DNA from: CADCTB01 sp036269435
Lineage (GTDB): Bacteria > Actinomycetota > Acidimicrobiia > Acidimicrobiales > AC-14
Length of the DNA stretch: 64,000 nucleotides
Reading direction: 5' to 3'
Assembly (NCBI GenBank): GCA_036269435.1
Contig: DATASA010000110.1
Coordinates: 1-64,000, forward strand
This document shows positions 1 through 7,851 of this stretch, piece by piece (the stretch's first letter is position 1; each line of letters opens with the position of its first letter). Under the pieces are notes generated by a model. The model was given only the letters and a program-made list of their open reading frames with translations. It was not told the DNA's origin and did not search any database. The translations under genes and the position numbers were made by a program.

Positions 1-1158
1 GTTGATCAGGGCCTTGGCGCTCGAGGAGAACGGCACTTTCGTGACCCGGATCTTGCGGCCGGTGGCGAACGCCTCGGCCTCGGCCACGCCGACCTCGGCG
101 ATCTCCGGTTCGGTGAAGACGGCCTGAGGCGCCTTGTCGTAGTCGAGGTGGCGGTGCTCGCGCGCCTGGAGGCCCATGACGTGCTCGGCGATCTTGCGGC
201 CCTGCATGGCGGCGACCGAGGAAAGGGGCAGCCGGCCCGAGACGTCGCCGGCGGCATAGACATGGGCCAGGTTCGACTGGCAGTGCTGGTTGACCGGCAC
301 GTAGCCACGGCTGTCGACCTCCACGCCGGCCTCGGCCAGGCCGAGGCCTTCGGAGTTGGGCACCGAGCCGATGGCGATCAGGGCGTGGCTGCCCCGGGCC
401 ACCCGCCCGTCGTCGCAGCGCACGGCGATCCCGTCGCCCTCCCGGTCGATCCCGACGGCCCGCGCGCCGATGAGGAGCCGCACGCCCCGGCGCAGGAACT
501 CCTCCTCCAGGGCGGCGGCCACCTCGGGATCCTTCTGGGGCAGGACCTGCTGACGGCTCACGACGAGGGTGACCCTGGACCCGAACGAGGCGAACATGTG
601 CACGAACTCCACGCCGGTCACGCCCGAGCCGACCACGATCAGGTGCTCGGGCATGGACGGCGGGGGATAGGCCTGGCGGGTGGTGAGGACCCGATCGCCG
701 TCGGGCTGGCACCAGTCGGGGATGCGAGGGCGGCTGCCGGTGGCGACGAGGATGGCGTCCGCTTCCAGCTCCTCGGTCCCGTCGGCGGTGTCCACCACGA
801 CCGAGTGCGCTCCGCTCAGCCGACCGCTCCCCCGCAGCAGGCGGACTCCCTGGTCGGCCAGCAGGCCCTCGACCGCCAGCCGCAGTCGGTCCTCGATCGT
901 TGCGATCTGCACCTTGAGGGCGTCCACGTCCAGTGCCGGCGTGAGGGGGGCGAGGCCCATCCCGGTGACCCGCTCGACGAACGACATCGCCCCGCCGGTG
1001 GCGATCATGGCCTTTGACGGGATGCAGTCCCACAGGTGGGCGGCGCCACCGACGACGTCGCGCTCGACCAGGGTGACCCGGGCGCCGTGGCGGGCGGCGT
1101 GGGTGGCCGCCTGGTTGCCCGCCGGCCCTCCTCCCAGGATGACGAAGCGCACGGCCAC
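1..1158 (-). CDS. lpdA: LpdA-type NAD(P)H:quinone oxidoreductase-like flavoprotein (3' end off window)
   Basis: Flavoprotein disulfide reductase family member, 386 codons visible; the C-terminal dimerisation part lies beyond base 1. The FAD-binding GGGPAG is at residues 9-14, the NAD domain motif VVGSGVTG is mid-protein, and YAAGD marks the second FAD contact. The redox motif reads GGAAHLWDCIPSK: Cys45 is present but the partner cysteine position (40) is Ala. This matches my memory of mycobacterial LpdA (Rv3303c, GGAA...DCVPSK), which acts as a quinone reductase and not as a dihydrolipoamide dehydrogenase. The GTG at 1158 is used because the hypothetical gene upstream ends at 1168, 9 nt away; GTG 1152 is an alternative. 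It is probably the last gene of the importer transcript. Cytosolic, FAD-dependent. The family call is sure; the quinone-reductase role is by analogy. Confidence 0.85.
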   Translation of the reverse strand, partial: MAVRFVILGGGPAGNQAATHAARHGARVTLVERDVVGGAAHLWDCIPSKAMIATGGAMSFVERVTGMGLAPLTPALDVDALKVQIATIEDRLRLAVEGLLADQGVRLLRGSGRLSGAHSVVVDTADGTEELEADAILVATGSRPRIPDWCQPDGDRVLTTRQAYPPPSMPEHLIVVGSGVTGVEFVHMFASFGSRVTLVVSRQQVLPQKDPEVAAALEEEFLRRGVRLLIGARAVGIDREGDGIAVRCDDGRVARGSHALIAIGSVPNSEGLGLAEAGVEVDSRGYVPVNQHCQSNLAHVYAAGDVSGRLPLSSVAAMQGRKIAEHVMGLQAREHRHLDYDKAPQAVFTEPEIAEVGVAEAEAFATGRKIRVTKVPFSSSAKALIN

Positions 1159-1167
1159 GCCCCGAGG

Positions 1168-1779
1168 TTAGGGGGACGGCCGGTGAACGGCCGACAGCAG
1201 CGATGCGTACGACCGCACGAGCAGGGCGCGCTCCTCGTCGACCCGCGGGCTGCCGAGCTCGCACCCCTCGGCGACCCACCGGTCGGACACGTCCATCGCC
1301 TCGGCCCGCAGCACCGCGGCCAGCGCGACGTCGGCCGCGTCGGTGCGGTAGAGAAACGCGTACAGGCGGACGAGGGCGTCGACCAGATCCTGGCGGGTGC
1401 GCCCGTCGCCGTTGCTCGCCGGCCCGTGCTGCACAAGACGGTGGGCCCGCCACCAGTCGACCTCCAGGCGGGCGGCCTCCGCCGTGTCCAGCGCCTCGCC
1501 CGAGTCCTCCGCCACCAGCCGGTAGAAGCGCTCCATGCACCGGCGGGCGCCGTCGGGGTCGTTGTCGATCGGTGGCGCCCACAGCTGGTTGGCCCGCAGG
1601 ACGAGCCAGGCGCCACGCAACGTTCGGCTCCAGCTCATGCGGAACCCGGCCCTCACCAGGCCGATCGATGCGACCAGCAGGGCCGCCCACTCCCGGCGGT
1701 AGTACGTCACCCACGCCCGGCACTCGAGCGCCCCCAGCCGCCGGGGGTCGAACGACCGCATCGGGCTCACCCTGCTCAC
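1168..1779 (-). CDS. conserved hypothetical protein, 203 aa
   Basis: I do not recognise a named family. The protein is helical-looking, rich in Trp, Arg and Ala, with no clear signal peptide or membrane span; it opens MSRVSPMRSFDPRRLGALE and has a hydrophobic stretch ALLVASIGLV near residue 35. The GTG start at 1779 is chosen because a GGAGG lies 7 nt before it. The frame stays open upstream through a 24-bp tandem repeat, which would add a GSVPNGDG-repeat peptide, but that is better read as untranslated repeat DNA. An ATG at 1761 is another start option. It lies between the last importer ATPase gene and lpdA on the same strand, so it may be co-transcribed. Function unknown. Confidence 0.7.
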   Translation of the reverse strand: MSRVSPMRSFDPRRLGALECRAWVTYYRREWAALLVASIGLVRAGFRMSWSRTLRGAWLVLRANQLWAPPIDNDPDGARRCMERFYRLVAEDSGEALDTAEAARLEVDWWRAHRLVQHGPASNGDGRTRQDLVDALVRLYAFLYRTDAADVALAAVLRAEAMDVSDRWVAEGCELGSPRVDEERALLVRSYASLLSAVHRPSP

Positions 1780-1786
1780 GGCACCA

Positions 1787-1906
1787 CCTCCATCCCCGTT
1801 CGGCACGGAGCCTCCATCCCCGTTCGGCACGGAGCCTCCATCCCCGTTCGGCACGGAGCCTCCATCGCCGTTCGGCACGGAGCCTCCATCGCCGTTCGGC
1901 ACGGAG
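1787..1906. repeat. five tandem copies of a 24-bp unit
   Basis: Five perfect-length 24-bp units fill the gap between the ATPase stop (1919) and the downstream hypothetical gene start (1779). Units 1-3 carry CATCCCC and units 4-5 carry CATCGCC; otherwise they are identical. Read on the minus strand, each unit contains GGAGG followed by CTCCGTG, so the array multiplies a ribosome-binding-site-like element and an in-frame GTG. There are no spacers, so it is not a CRISPR array. Confidence 0.95.
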
Positions 1907-1918
1907 CCGGGTCGCACC

Positions 1919-2890
1919 TCACGGCACGACCTGGAGCTCCTCGGCGAAATGGCAGGCAGAGGGGTGGCCCTGGCCCCGGTCGACGAGAGCCGGGACCTCC
2001 TCGGCGCAGATGTCCCGGGCCTTCCAGCAGCGGGTGCGGAACCGGCAGCCGGACGGCGGGTCGACCGGGCTCGGCAGGTCGCCGGCCAGGACGATCCGTT
2101 TGCGGCGGCGCTCGGCGCCCGGGTCGGGGATGGGCACGGCGGAGAGCAGCGCCTGGGTGTACGGGTGGCACGGGTGGGTGTAGATGTCGTCCCGGGAGCC
2201 CGTCTCCACGATCTGGCCGAGGTACATCACCGCCACCCGGTCGGAGATGTGGCGGACGACCGACAAGTCGTGGGCGATGAACAGGTACGACAGGTGCAGT
2301 TGCGCCCGCAACTCCTCCAGCAGGTTGAGCACGCCGGCCTGGATGCTCACGTCCAGGGCGGAGACCGGCTCGTCCAGCACCAGGACGTCGGGCTCGAGAG
2401 CCAGGGCGCGGGCCACGCCGATGCGCTGGCGCTGGCCGCTGGAGAACTCGTGCGGGTACCGGCCCGCGTGCTCCGGGCGCAGGCGGACCAGCTCGAGCAG
2501 CTCGCCGGCCCGGGCCCGGGCCGCCTTGGACGACATGACGTGCACGATCAGGGGCTCGGCCACGATCGACCACACCTGCATCCGGGGGTTCAACGACGCG
2601 TAGGGATCCTGGAACACGATCTGAAGGTCGGCGCGCAGCTTGCGCAGGTCCTTGCGGCCGAGGCGGAGGACGTCCCGGCCGCGGAACAGCACCTGCCCCG
2701 ACGTCGCCTCGACCAGCCGGACGACACAGCGGGCAGTGGTGGACTTGCCGCACCCCGACTCCCCGACCAGTCCCAGCGTCTCCCCCTCGGCCATGTCGAA
2801 GGACACGCCCGAGACCGCGTGCACCTTGCCGCCGCCCCGAGCGGGGAAGTCCTTGACCAGCTCCCGGACCGAGAGGATGGGATCGGCCAC
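1919..2890 (-). CDS. dppF: peptide ABC transporter ATP-binding protein, DppF/OppF type (second copy)
   Basis: ATPase of a dipeptide/oligopeptide importer, 323 aa, acting at the inner face of the membrane. Walker A GESGCGKST, Q-loop FQDPYASLNP, a signature reading FSSGQRQR (the usual first Gly is Ser), Walker B VLVLDEP and the H-loop AHDLSV are all visible. The C-terminal oligopeptide/dipeptide extension carries CRFRTRCWKARDIC; such cysteines are known to hold an Fe-S cluster in some family members. GTG start at 2890, 3 nt after the previous stop (2894). It is very similar to the ATPase at 3916-4971 (shared PPSGCRFRTRCWKA and VDRGQGHP), indicating duplication of a D-F gene pair. The 24-bp repeat array begins 12 nt past its stop. 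Confidence 0.9.
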   Translation of the reverse strand: MADPILSVRELVKDFPARGGGKVHAVSGVSFDMAEGETLGLVGESGCGKSTTARCVVRLVEATSGQVLFRGRDVLRLGRKDLRKLRADLQIVFQDPYASLNPRMQVWSIVAEPLIVHVMSSKAARARAGELLELVRLRPEHAGRYPHEFSSGQRQRIGVARALALEPDVLVLDEPVSALDVSIQAGVLNLLEELRAQLHLSYLFIAHDLSVVRHISDRVAVMYLGQIVETGSRDDIYTHPCHPYTQALLSAVPIPDPGAERRRKRIVLAGDLPSPVDPPSGCRFRTRCWKARDICAEEVPALVDRGQGHPSACHFAEELQVVP

Positions 2891-2893
2891 CGT

Positions 2894-3889
2894 CTACGCC
2901 TCAGGCCCGGTGGCGACCGGCCCGAGGTCCTCGGCGTAGTGGCAGGCGGCCTCGACCGTTGCCACCGGGCGCAGCGCGGGGTCGTCGACCGTGCAGTTGG
3001 GCCGCTCGTAGGCGCAGCGGGGATGGAACGCACAGCCGGCGGGAAGGTGGAGCAGCGACGGCGCACCGCCGCCGATGGAAAGCAGTGGCCCCCGCCGGCT
3101 GTCGGTCAGGCGGGGGACGGAAGCCAGCAGGCCCCGGGTGTACGGGTGTCGGGCCTGGTTGTAGACCTCGTCGACGGGCCCCCGCTCGACCACCCGGCCG
3201 GCGTACATCACGGCCACGTCGTCGGCCAGGCCGGCGACCACGCCGAGGTCGTGGCTGATGAGCACGATGGCCACGCCCTTCTCCTGGCGGATGCTCCGCA
3301 GCAGGTCCAGGATCTGGGCCTGGATGGTGACGTCGAGGGCGGTGGTCGCCTCGTCGGCCACCAGCACGTCGGGGTCGTTGGCCACGGCCATGGCGACCAT
3401 GGCCCGCTGGCACATGCCGCCCGAGAACTGGTGCGGGTAGTCGCGCACGCGCCGGTCGGGCTGAGGGATGCCGACCAAGTCGAGCAGCTCGACGGCCCGC
3501 TTGGACGCCTGCTTGCGGGACACGTCCGGATGGTGGATGCGGATGCCCTCGACGATCTGATGGCCGATGCTCTGCACCGGGTTCAGCGACGTCCTGGGAT
3601 CCTGGAAGATCATGGCGATCGCCGATCCGCGCAGTTTGCGCAACTGCCGGGGCTCCAGCCCGATCAGCTCGCGACCGCGGTACTTGACCGAGCCGGAGAC
3701 GTCGGCACCGACGCCCAGGAGGCCGAGGACGGCCAGCATCGTCACCGTCTTGCCCGAACCGGACTCGCCCACCACCCCGAGGACCTTGCCCTCGTCGAGG
3801 CGCAGGTCGACGCCCCTGACCGCCGAGACCGGGCCCTCGGGCGTCGCGAACCTGACCTCGAGGCCGGTGATCTCCAGGACCGCGGTCAT
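2894..3889 (-). CDS. dppD: peptide ABC transporter ATP-binding protein, DppD/OppD type (second copy)
   Basis: ATPase of the dipeptide/oligopeptide family, 331 aa. It has Walker A GESGSGKT, Q-loop FQDPRTSLNP, signature FSGGMCQRAM, and a Walker-B region with aspartate then alanine (LVADEATTALD), where family members usually read DEPTTALD. The H-loop is SHDLGVV. The C-terminal domain carries CAFHPRCAYERPNC. ATG start at 3889; the next gene starts 3 nt beyond the stop. The frame is open upstream of this ATG, but the DppD-like homology starts here (MTAVLEITGLEVRF). It pairs with the DppF copy at 1919-2890; together they look like a duplicate of the D-F pair at 3916-5978. No second permease pair accompanies them here. 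Confidence 0.9.
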   Translation of the reverse strand: MTAVLEITGLEVRFATPEGPVSAVRGVDLRLDEGKVLGVVGESGSGKTVTMLAVLGLLGVGADVSGSVKYRGRELIGLEPRQLRKLRGSAIAMIFQDPRTSLNPVQSIGHQIVEGIRIHHPDVSRKQASKRAVELLDLVGIPQPDRRVRDYPHQFSGGMCQRAMVAMAVANDPDVLVADEATTALDVTIQAQILDLLRSIRQEKGVAIVLISHDLGVVAGLADDVAVMYAGRVVERGPVDEVYNQARHPYTRGLLASVPRLTDSRRGPLLSIGGGAPSLLHLPAGCAFHPRCAYERPNCTVDDPALRPVATVEAACHYAEDLGPVATGPEA

Positions 3890-3915
3890 CGCTGGTGAAG
3901 CGTACGCCCGCGGGC

Positions 3916-4971
3916 TCAGCGGCCTGCGACGTCCGGCGACACGCCGTCCGGCGTCGTGCCGTCCGGCGACGCCGGGGCCTCGGCGAAATGGCAGGCCACC
4001 GGGTGGCCCTGGCCGCGGTCGACCAGCGCCGGCTCCTCGACCGCGCAGATCTCCTGCGCCTTCCAGCACCGGGTCCGGAACCGGCACCCGGACGGCGGAT
4101 CGAGCGGGCTCGGCACGTCGCCGGGGAGCACGATGCGGGTACGGGCCCGCTCGGTCAACGGGTTGGCCGACGGCATGGCCGACAGCAGGGCCTGGGTGTA
4201 CGGGTGCGACGGGCGACCGAAGACGGCCTCACGGGTCCCGGTCTCCACCAGCTTGCCGAGGTACATCACGACCACCCGGTGGGAGATGTGGCGGATGACC
4301 GACAGGTCGTGGGCGATGAAGACGTAGGCGACTCCCAGCCGCTCCTGCAGGTCGGCCAGCAGGTTGATGACGCCGGCCTGGATGGACACGTCGAGCGACG
4401 AGATGGGCTCGTCCAGGACCAGGAGGTCGGGTTCGAGGGCCAGTGCCCTGGCGATGCCGATGCGCTGGCGCTGGCCGCCGGAGAACTGGTGCGGGTAGCG
4501 CCCGATGTCGTCGGGGTCGAGCTCGACCATGCTCATCAGCTCCTGCACCCGCGCCCGGCCGGTGCCGCGGTACTGGTGGTGGATGCGCAGCGCCTCGGCG
4601 ATGCTGGCCCCGACGGTCATCTGCGGGTCGAGCGACGCGTACGGATCCTGGAAGACCATCTGCAGCCGCCGGCGGAGCGCCCGGAGCGCTTTGGACCGGG
4701 CAGTGAGCACGTCGGTGCCGGCGAAGCGGACGGTGCCGGCGGTGGCCGGCAAGAGGCCGAGGAGCAGCCGGGCGGTCGTCGACTTTCCGCATCCCGATTC
4801 GCCGACCAGGCCGAGGGTCTCGCCCTGGCCCACGTCGAAGGACACCCCGCAGACGGCGTGGACGTGCTGCGCGGCCCGGCCGAGCAGGCCGGACCGTACG
4901 GGAAAGTGCTTGACCAGGCCGTCGACGTGCAGGAGCGCGGCACTGGTCGCCACGGTGGCGTCGGCCGTCAT
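3916..4971 (-). CDS. dppF: peptide ABC transporter ATP-binding protein, DppF/OppF type (first copy)
   Basis: DppF-like ATPase, 351 aa, energising the permease pair encoded upstream. Walker A GESGCGKST, Q-loop FQDPYASLDP, canonical signature FSGGQRQR, Walker B LLVLDEP and H-loop AHDLSV are present. The C-terminal extension has CRFRTRCWKAQEIC followed by a final conserved CHF. ATG start at 4971 overlaps the previous TGA by 4 nt (ATGA), implying translational coupling with the DppD copy. The C-terminus (ASPDGTTPDGVSPDVAGR) is a tail with a repeated PDG/PD pattern not seen in the second copy. Its signature is canonical while that of the second copy is altered, so this pair may be the ancestral one. 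Confidence 0.92.
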   Translation of the reverse strand: MTADATVATSAALLHVDGLVKHFPVRSGLLGRAAQHVHAVCGVSFDVGQGETLGLVGESGCGKSTTARLLLGLLPATAGTVRFAGTDVLTARSKALRALRRRLQMVFQDPYASLDPQMTVGASIAEALRIHHQYRGTGRARVQELMSMVELDPDDIGRYPHQFSGGQRQRIGIARALALEPDLLVLDEPISSLDVSIQAGVINLLADLQERLGVAYVFIAHDLSVIRHISHRVVVMYLGKLVETGTREAVFGRPSHPYTQALLSAMPSANPLTERARTRIVLPGDVPSPLDPPSGCRFRTRCWKAQEICAVEEPALVDRGQGHPVACHFAEAPASPDGTTPDGVSPDVAGR

Positions 4972-5978
4972 CCGGATTCCACCAGCCGGTCGCTGAAGTG
5001 ACACGCCGAGCGGTGCCCGTCTGCAGCCGCGCCCGGGCTCGGGCGCAGCTCCGGAAGCGCAGAGGCGCACGGATCCGGCAGCTGGGCGTAGGGGCAGCGG
5101 GGGTGGAACGCGCACCCGCTCGGCACGTCGATCAACGAGGGCGGCTGCCCGGGGATCCGCGCCAGGCGCTCCTCCTCCCGGTCGAGGGTCGGCATCGACG
5201 CCAGGAGGCCCTTGGTGTACGGATGGGCGGGGTGCAGCAGCACCTCCTCGACCGTCCCCGACTCGACCACCTTGCCCGCGTACATCACGACCACGCGGTC
5301 GGCCACGCCGGCGACGACACCGAAGTCGTGGGTGATGAGCACCAGGGCCGAGTGGGTCCGCCGGCGCACGTCCTTCAGGACCTCGAGGACCTGGGCCTGG
5401 GTGGTGACGTCCAGCGCCGTGGTGGGCTCGTCGGCGATCAGCACGTCGGGGTCGTTGGCCATGGCCATGGCGATCATCGCCCGCTGGCGCATGCCGCCGG
5501 AGAACTCCTGGGGGAACTGGCGGGCCCGCTCCTCGGGCGTGGGGATCCCGACGAGGCCGAGCAGCTCGACCGCCCGGCGGGCGGCGTCGCCGCGGGAGGT
5601 CTCCGAATGATGGACCCGGATGGCCTCGGCGACCTGGCGGCCGACCCGGTGCAGCGGGTTCATCGCCGCCAGCGCGTCCTGGAAGATGAGGGCGATCCGA
5701 TCGCCCCGGACGGCGCGCAGGTCGGCCTCGGGAAGGGTGAGCAGGTCGCGGCCGCCGAAGGTGACCGCACCGGTCACCTCCGCCGTCGCCGGAAGCAGGC
5801 GCAGCACGGACAGGGCGGTCACCGTCTTGCCGGAACCGGACTCCCCCACGATGCCCACCACCTCGTCGGGCCAGATCGCGAACGACACGCCGTCGGCCGC
5901 CTTGACCACGCCGTGGTCGGTGCGGAACCGGACGTGCAGGTCGTCGACGGACAGCAAGGGCTCACCGGGAGCGGTCAT
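4968..5978 (-). CDS. dppD: peptide ABC transporter ATP-binding protein, DppD/OppD type (first copy)
   Basis: DppD-like ATPase of 336 aa. Walker A GESGSGKT, Q-loop FQDALAAMNP, signature FSGGMRQRAM, Walker B VLIADEPTTALD and H-loop THDFGVV are intact. The C-terminal region contains CAFHPRCPYAQLPDPC, the cysteine-rich motif typical of DppD/OppD. ATG start at 5978 lies 12 nt after the DppC stop, and its TGA overlaps the next ATG. It follows DppB and DppC in the normal Dpp/Opp order. Substrate class (di/oligopeptide, or nickel or other solutes used by the same family) cannot be fixed from the ATPase. Confidence 0.93.
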   Translation of the reverse strand: MTAPGEPLLSVDDLHVRFRTDHGVVKAADGVSFAIWPDEVVGIVGESGSGKTVTALSVLRLLPATAEVTGAVTFGGRDLLTLPEADLRAVRGDRIALIFQDALAAMNPLHRVGRQVAEAIRVHHSETSRGDAARRAVELLGLVGIPTPEERARQFPQEFSGGMRQRAMIAMAMANDPDVLIADEPTTALDVTTQAQVLEVLKDVRRRTHSALVLITHDFGVVAGVADRVVVMYAGKVVESGTVEEVLLHPAHPYTKGLLASMPTLDREEERLARIPGQPPSLIDVPSGCAFHPRCPYAQLPDPCASALPELRPSPGAAADGHRSACHFSDRLVESG

Positions 5979-5990
5979 TTCGGCCGGCCG

Positions 5991-6839
5991 TCAGATCTCG
6001 CGGGTCTCGAAGGCGTCCCGCATTCCCTCGCCGAAGAGGTTGGCGCTCCACGCCACCAGGAAGATGGCCACGCCGGGGATGATGAGCAGGCGGGGGGCGA
6101 CGAAGAAGTACGTGCGGGCGTCGGCCAGCATCGAGCCCCACTCCGGCGTCGGCGGTCGGGCGCCGAAGCCGAGGAACGACAGCGTCGACGTCAGCAGGAG
6201 GATCCGGCCCACGTCGAGGGTGCTCAGGACGACCACCGGCCGCACGATGTTGGGCAGGATGTGCCTCCAGGCGATGCGCAGGCGGGACGCGCCCAGCACC
6301 CGGCTGGACTCGATGAACTCCCGCTCGCGCAGCGAGAGGGTGGCGGCTCGGACGACGCGAGTGTGGCGCGTCCACCCGAGCACGGCGATCACGAAGATCA
6401 GCTTCGCCGTCCCTGCGCCCAGGAGGGCGATCGTCACCATCGACACGATCACGAGCGGCACCGCCTGCACGATGTCGACGAGCTGCATCACCAGGCGGTC
6501 GATGATCCCGCCGCGCATGCCGGCCAGGACGCCGAAGAAGCCGCCCACGACGGTGATGATGGCGGTGACGGCCAGCGTCAGCAGCACGGAGGTCCGGCCG
6601 CCGTACAGGATCCGCGTGAGGACGTCGCGACCGAGGCCGTCGGTCCCGAGAGGATGCGACCCGCTGAAGCCGGCCAGCCGGTTGGGGACGTTCACGGCAT
6701 AGGGGTCGTCCGGGGCGAGCCAGGACGCCAGGTACAACGGAACGGTCACGAGGACCAGCAGCAACCCGCCGACGACCGCAGCCGGATCGCGCAGGAACCT
6801 CCGCAGTGGCGCCCGGGAGCTGGCGCGCCGGCGGCTCAC
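5991..6839 (-). CDS. dppC: peptide ABC transporter permease, DppC/OppC type
   Basis: Inner-membrane permease of 282 aa, one half of the translocation pore. It has an N-terminal transmembrane helix (VVGGLLLVLVTVPLYLAS), the family motif HPLGTDGLGRDVLTRILYG and about five further hydrophobic segments. The EAA coupling loop reads EFIESSRVLGASRLRIAWRH followed by ILPN, and a conserved SFLGFG lies near the C-terminus. Start is the GTG at 6839, which overlaps the DppB TGA by 4 nt. The order B-C-D-F is classical for dipeptide importers. Confidence 0.93.
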   Translation of the reverse strand: MSRRRASSRAPLRRFLRDPAAVVGGLLLVLVTVPLYLASWLAPDDPYAVNVPNRLAGFSGSHPLGTDGLGRDVLTRILYGGRTSVLLTLAVTAIITVVGGFFGVLAGMRGGIIDRLVMQLVDIVQAVPLVIVSMVTIALLGAGTAKLIFVIAVLGWTRHTRVVRAATLSLREREFIESSRVLGASRLRIAWRHILPNIVRPVVVLSTLDVGRILLLTSTLSFLGFGARPPTPEWGSMLADARTYFFVAPRLLIIPGVAIFLVAWSANLFGEGMRDAFETREI

Positions 6840-7789
6840 GTCCGGGCCCCCAGCCGGACGCGGACGTCGACGATGGGATACAGCAGGTCGACGGCCAGGT
6901 TGACGAGGATGACCATCGCGCCGGCCAGCAGGACCACTCCCTGGATCATCGGGTAGTCCGACGACCCCGCCGACTGCAGCGTGAGGTTGCCTATCCCCGA
7001 GCGCCCGAAGATGAGCTCGACCACAATCGCCCCTTCGATCAGGTTGGCCAGGATCGAGCCCAGCACGGTCAGGACCGGCAGGGCCGCGTTGCGCAGGGCA
7101 TGGCCGAGGTAGATCCGCATGTCGGCCACCCCCTTGCTCCGCGCCGTACGGACGTAGTCCTCGCGCAGCACCTCGACCAGCGAGCTCTGCAGGAGCCGGG
7201 CGACCAGCGCGGTCGGGAGGGCGGCGAGGGTCAGCGCGGGCAGCACGATGCTCTTCAACCCGCTCTGCCCGACGACGGGAACCAGGTGCAGCTTGACCGC
7301 GAACACGTAGATCAGCAGGTAGGCGAGGAAGAACCAGGGCACCGAGGCCCCGGACAGCTCGACGGCCCGTAGCGCCTGCTGGGACCACCGGCCCTGCAGG
7401 CGGGCGCCCAGCATGGCCAACGGAAGCGACACGACGACGATCACCAGCACCGCGGCCAGGGCCAGCTCGATGGTCGACGGCAGGGCGGCGCGGATGGCGT
7501 CCCCGACGCCGCGGTGGGTCAGCAGCGACCGCCCGAGGTCGCCGTGGAGGGCCTTGCGCAACCACCGGCCGTACTGGACCAGCAGGGGCTTGTCGAAGCC
7601 CAGCCGGTGGCGGACCGCGTCGATCTGCTCGGCCGTCGGGAACACCTCGGGCGGCAGGCCCGCCGATGCCAACTTGCTCGACGGGTCGCCCGACGCCGAG
7701 CCCAGCAGGAAGCTCAGGAAGGACAGCCCGAAGAGCGTGGGGACGGCCAGCGCCAGCCGGCTGGCCGCGTAGCGGCTGTGACCCCCCAC
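6836..7789 (-). CDS. dppB: peptide ABC transporter permease, DppB/OppB type
   Basis: Integral membrane permease, 317 aa, typical DppB length. The first helix (LALAVPTLFGLSFLSFLLG) is followed by a periplasm-side domain with RLGFDKPLLVQYGRW, then five more hydrophobic helices. The EAA loop is DYVRTARSKGVADMRIYLGH followed by ALRNAALP. GTG start at 7789; DppC overlaps its end by 4 nt. A 62-nt leader separates it from the solute-binding protein gene and holds a perfect palindrome likely to lower readthrough into the permease genes. Confidence 0.93.
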   Translation of the reverse strand: MGGHSRYAASRLALAVPTLFGLSFLSFLLGSASGDPSSKLASAGLPPEVFPTAEQIDAVRHRLGFDKPLLVQYGRWLRKALHGDLGRSLLTHRGVGDAIRAALPSTIELALAAVLVIVVVSLPLAMLGARLQGRWSQQALRAVELSGASVPWFFLAYLLIYVFAVKLHLVPVVGQSGLKSIVLPALTLAALPTALVARLLQSSLVEVLREDYVRTARSKGVADMRIYLGHALRNAALPVLTVLGSILANLIEGAIVVELIFGRSGIGNLTLQSAGSSDYPMIQGVVLLAGAMVILVNLAVDLLYPIVDVRVRLGART

Positions 7790-7795
7790 GTCAGG

Positions 7796-7821
7796 GGCGG
7801 CCGAGATGGATCTCGGCCGCC
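7796..7821 (-). terminator. 12-bp-arm palindrome between binding-protein and permease genes
   Basis: A perfect 26-nt palindrome: arms GGCGGCCGAGAT and ATCTCGGCCGCC around GG. It sits 30 nt after the stop of the solute-binding protein gene and ends 6 nt before the permease start. No U-tract follows. It probably works as an intercistronic attenuator or 3'-end stabiliser that keeps binding-protein mRNA in excess over permease mRNA. Confidence 0.8.
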
Positions 7822-7851
7822 GCTACGCGGCCGGACTGCGTCGACACCGCC

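Noticed and set aside
1787..1906. CRISPR-like direct repeats
   Set aside because: Units abut with no spacers and no cas genes are present; it is a simple tandem array.
1949..3898. 649-codon plus-strand open frame over the importer ATPases
   Set aside because: Shadow of the ATPase genes, which carry complete Walker and signature motifs on the minus strand.
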